A stretch of DNA of 8,686 nucleotides from Clostridia bacterium (GTDB taxonomy: Bacteria; Bacillota; Clostridia; Christensenellales; Aristaeellaceae). Position numbers and translations under genes: made by a program. Of the stretch, positions 6,105 to 8,686 are shown piece after piece. The notes beneath the pieces are model-generated. The model did no database searches, had not been told where the DNA came from, and saw only the letters and a program-made list of their open reading frames with translations. The DNA lies in assembly GCA_900754755.1 (NCBI GenBank), contig CAAEEC010000048.1:1-8686 (forward strand), read 5' to 3'. Numbering within the stretch: the first letter of the stretch is position 1; every line of letters starts with the position of its first letter.

Positions 6105-7473
6105 CGCCTTGTTCCGCTCCCGCAAGCCGCGCGATGGCATGCGCCATAATGCGCGCGGACAAAATCCACTTGTCCAGTTCCACATATTCATCCGGCATGT
6201 GGCAGGTATCCACATCGCCAGGGAAGTTGATGCCAAACGCCACGGTGTTGGGCATCATGCGCGAGTACGTTCCGCCGCCGATGGCGAACGCGTAGCCTTC
6301 CTTACCCGTGACCTCGCTGTAGGCCGCGATCAGTTCGCGAACCAACCTGTGCTCCTTGGGCACGTGGTGCGGCCCATGGCCGGACAGGCGCGTGACGCCG
6401 ATGCGTGCCGGAGAAAGTTTCATTGCCATTTGCCCCAGCATTTTTTCTTCTTCCGCCGCGATGGGATAGCGGATGTCCAACTGCACGCTGAGAAAGCGGC
6501 CGTCATAGCGCAAAATTCCCATGTTGCAGGTGAGCTGACCGGATTCTTCATCCTCGATGGCGATGCCCAAGCTCTTCCCGTCGCCTTCCAGACCGATGCA
6601 TTCCGAAAGCGCGCGAATGGTTTCGCCGCCCGCGCCAATCTTCACCAGTCCAGCAAACAAAAGGCCGATCGCGTTCACGCCCAATTGCGGCGTGGAGGCA
6701 TGCGCGGATACGCCCGTCGCCGTGAGCTTCACGCGCCCATTGCCCAGATCTTCCACCGCAAGGCCCGACGCCGCCGCTTCTTCGGCGCTCGCGCCAACGA
6801 TGGCCCAGGCGATGCCCGGCACCACGTTGGGCCGCACGCCCGCGTTCATCTCATAAAGCGGCACCTTGCCCGCATCGCTGGGCAATTCTTTGGTGAGAAG
6901 TACGCCCAACCCGCCCTTTTCAATGTTGATCACCGGATACTCCGCGTCGGGTGAAAATCCATAGTCCGGCGTTTGGGTGTGGGCCGCGTAATACCGCATA
7001 TCGCTCATGCCGGTTTCCTCGTCGCAGCCGAGGATCAAGCGCACACTATCCTTCAGCGGGATGCCCGCGTCGCGCACAGCTTTCATGGCGTACAGCGCAG
7101 CCACCGCCGGGCCTTTATCGTCCATGGTGCCGCGTCCGTAAATTTTGCCCGCCTCGATTTCCCCGCCAAACGGCTGCTTTGTCCAACCGTCGCCCGCGGG
7201 AACCACATCCAAATGGCAGAGCATGCCCAGCGTTTTCTCTCCCGCTTCCAGCGTGATGTCGCCTGCGTAGCCGTCAAAATCGCGCACGGAAAACCCCATG
7301 GCTTTGGCGTCGGCCAAAGCGAGATCCAGCGCCCGCCGGCACTCCGCCCCAAAGGGCGCGCCCGCCGCATCCGAACGCGCGCTCACGGATGGAATGGCAA
7401 TCCATCCGCGCAAAGTGCGAATCATATCTTCGCGACTGTTTTCAAGCAAAGCATCCAGTTTCGCAAAATCCAT
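6097..7473 (-). CDS. M20 family metallopeptidase, PepV-like dipeptidase
   Basis: Predicted cytoplasmic dizinc aminopeptidase acting on dipeptides or similar small amides; no signal peptide is seen. The 458 residues agree with PepV (about 470). Metal ligands and catalytic residues are in place: H87 and D89 in CHLDVVPAGDGW, bridging D118 in GRGTMDDKGP, E152/E153 in GCDEETG, D176 in SPDAEYP and H425 near the C-terminus in DTCHMPDEY. A lid domain at about 190-380 contains RPNVVPG (N216) and SAHASTPQLG (H258), which in PepV-type enzymes contact the substrate. ATG 7473 has SD AGGGGG (7486-7481) 7 nt upstream, overlapping the uvrC stop codon. It starts 11 nt after uvrC and overlaps cmk by 8 nt, so it is very likely co-transcribed. 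Substrate specificity cannot be read from the sequence, hence no gene symbol. Confidence 0.93.
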   Translation of the reverse strand: MDFAKLDALLENSREDMIRTLRGWIAIPSVSARSDAAGAPFGAECRRALDLALADAKAMGFSVRDFDGYAGDITLEAGEKTLGMLCHLDVVPAGDGWTKQPFGGEIEAGKIYGRGTMDDKGPAVAALYAMKAVRDAGIPLKDSVRLILGCDEETGMSDMRYYAAHTQTPDYGFSPDAEYPVINIEKGGLGVLLTKELPSDAGKVPLYEMNAGVRPNVVPGIAWAIVGASAEEAAASGLAVEDLGNGRVKLTATGVSAHASTPQLGVNAIGLLFAGLVKIGAGGETIRALSECIGLEGDGKSLGIAIEDEESGQLTCNMGILRYDGRFLSVQLDIRYPIAAEEEKMLGQMAMKLSPARIGVTRLSGHGPHHVPKEHRLVRELIAAYSEVTGKEGYAFAIGGGTYSRMMPNTVAFGINFPGDVDTCHMPDEYVELDKWILSARIMAHAIARLAGAEQGDE

Positions 7474-7484
7474 CGTTCATCCCC

Positions 7485-8686
7485 CTAATCCTTATGCAAG
7501 TATTCGTATATGGTCTGCGCCAGCGCAGGCGAAATGCCGTTTACAAGCGCGATCTCCTCCGGCGACGCCTGGCGCAACGCCTCCATCGAGCGAAAATGCG
7601 TGAGCAACGCGCGCCTCCGGGCCGTTCCCACGGATGGAATGCTTTCCAGCCGCGAAGCAATGCTGTTTTTCGCGCGCAAAGCGCGATGGTGCGTGATGCC
7701 GAAGCGGTGCGCTTCATCGCGCAAGCGCTGGATCAGATGCAGCGCGTTGGAATGCCGGTCGAGCACAATGCTTTCTTCTTCGTTGGGCAGCACAATCTCT
7801 TCAATGCGCTTGGCCAGGCCAAACATGGGAATGTCCAGCCCGGATTCGCGCATGGCTTCCAGCGCCGCGTTGAGCTGTCCGCGGCCGCCGTCGATGAGAA
7901 TCAAATCGGGAAAATCGGCAAACCGGGCATTGGCCGCGCCTTCTTCCACTTCTTTCAATCCATGGGCCAGGCGTCGGGAGAGCATTTCCCGCATGGAAGC
8001 AAAATCGTTGGGGCCTTCTACGGTTTTGATGCGGAAATGCCGGTATTCCTTGTTTGCGCTCACCCCATCGATCATGACCACCATGGAGCCCACGGATTGC
8101 GCCCCTTGTGTGTTGGAAATATCGTATCCCTCAATGCGCCGGGGCCGCTCGGGCAATCCCAGCACGTCTTTCAATTCTTCCAGCGCGCCTATTGTGCGCT
8201 CGTAAGAATTGGCCAGGCGCTTGCGGCGTTTTTCCGCCTCTTCCAACAAATTTTTTTGCGCCAGCAGGATCAATTTTCGCTTTTCCCCGCGCTGTGGTAC
8301 GAGGATGTGTACCCTGGATTGCCGGAAACCGCTGAGACGCTCTTCCAGAGCGGCGCGGTCGGGAAAATCCGCGTTCACCAACAACTCCCGGGGCGGCACG
8401 CGCGACTCATCGTAATACTGCGCGATAAACTGCGACAGCGCTTCCTCGGCAGTTTCCTCCGCGCTATTGTCCAGCGAAAAGCGTTCCGAACCGATCAGCC
8501 GCCCACCCCGCACATACATCATCTGCACCAAAGCGCCGTTTTCGTCGATCAGCGCCGCCGCCACATCCTGATCCCCGCCATCCGCCACAATGGCCTTTTG
8601 TTTTTGCATCAACTGGTCGATGGCAGTGATCTGATCCCGGTATACCGCCGCCCGTTCATAGTTCCAGTTAGCGGCCGCCTGATTCA
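7485..8686 (-). CDS. uvrC: Excinuclease ABC subunit UvrC, C-terminal two thirds (partial)
   Basis: UvrC makes both incisions in nucleotide excision repair after loading by UvrB. 399 codons are visible; the frame is open to the window edge, so the N-terminal GIY-YIG nuclease domain lies outside. The visible part starts with a UVR (UvrB-binding) motif, NWNYERAAVYRDQI (8669-8628). The RNase H-like nuclease that makes the 5' cut follows, with EGYDISNTQG (catalytic Asp, visible residue 188), LILIDGGRGQLN (Asp 265) and RDEAHRF (His 326). The tail, about residues 342-399, is a tandem helix-hairpin-helix DNA-binding domain (SIPSVGTARRRALLTHF and LVNGISPALAQTIYEYL). It ends in TAG 11 nt before the dipeptidase and seems to head the cluster in this window. 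TTG/ATG codons near 8612 are internal, not starts. Confidence 0.97.
   Translation of the reverse strand, partial: NQAAANWNYERAAVYRDQITAIDQLMQKQKAIVADGGDQDVAAALIDENGALVQMMYVRGGRLIGSERFSLDNSAEETAEEALSQFIAQYYDESRVPPRELLVNADFPDRAALEERLSGFRQSRVHILVPQRGEKRKLILLAQKNLLEEAEKRRKRLANSYERTIGALEELKDVLGLPERPRRIEGYDISNTQGAQSVGSMVVMIDGVSANKEYRHFRIKTVEGPNDFASMREMLSRRLAHGLKEVEEGAANARFADFPDLILIDGGRGQLNAALEAMRESGLDIPMFGLAKRIEEIVLPNEEESIVLDRHSNALHLIQRLRDEAHRFGITHHRALRAKNSIASRLESIPSVGTARRRALLTHFRSMEALRQASPEEIALVNGISPALAQTIYEYLHKD

Noticed and set aside
6105..6236. 44-residue N-terminal extension of cmk
   Set aside because: It only reads dipeptidase DNA in another frame; the standard Cmk N-terminus begins at 6104.
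8601..8612. TTG/ATG near 8612 as the uvrC start
   Set aside because: The frame continues upstream to the edge with a clear UVR motif, so these codons are internal.

Overview
The window is a compact stretch of bacterial housekeeping genes, all on the minus strand, so transcription runs from high to low coordinates. The gene content points to a member of the Bacillota, most likely class Clostridia, with moderately high G+C by eye. The evidence is the order cmk - plsC - ispH fused to rpsA (S1), the fusion itself (known from clostridial genomes), a PepV-type dipeptidase, a LeuS of typical Firmicute length (806 aa), and SD sequences of the AAAGGAG / GGGGAGG kind. I do not name a genus.

Layout in transcription order. 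(1) The window opens inside uvrC (8686-7485, N-terminal part cut off). (2) Eleven bases later comes an M20/PepV-like dipeptidase (7473-6097). (3) It overlaps cmk, cytidylate kinase (6104-5418), by 8 nt. (4) cmk overlaps plsC, a lysophospholipid acyltransferase (5421-4843), by the ATGA 4-nt overlap. (5) After a 98-nt AT-richer gap with a 31-bp imperfect dyad comes the IspH-S1 fusion (4744-2732). (6) A 163-nt leader with a perfect 26-bp palindrome precedes leuS (2568-148). (7) A terminator-like region follows, then the first 21 codons of uppP, undecaprenyl-diphosphatase (64-1), cut by the left edge. No credible gene was found on the plus strand. No tRNA, rRNA, mobile element or CRISPR array was seen.

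uvrC, the dipeptidase, cmk and plsC are packed like one operon. The products serve DNA repair, peptide turnover, CDP/dCDP supply (needed for phospholipid head groups and DNA), phosphatidic acid synthesis, isoprenoid precursors, translation (S1, LeuRS) and recycling of the C55 lipid carrier. IspH makes the isoprenoid precursors from which the carrier handled by UppP is built.

This is mostly an ordinary region and I found no new defence or mobile system. Points worth a second look are: an apparent ACG start codon for ispH-rpsA, where every conventional start fails; a perfect SD with in-phase ATG inside the fusion that could make free S1; two mutually exclusive hairpins between leuS and uppP; the structured leader of leuS; and an exact 20-bp in-frame direct repeat inside cmk.
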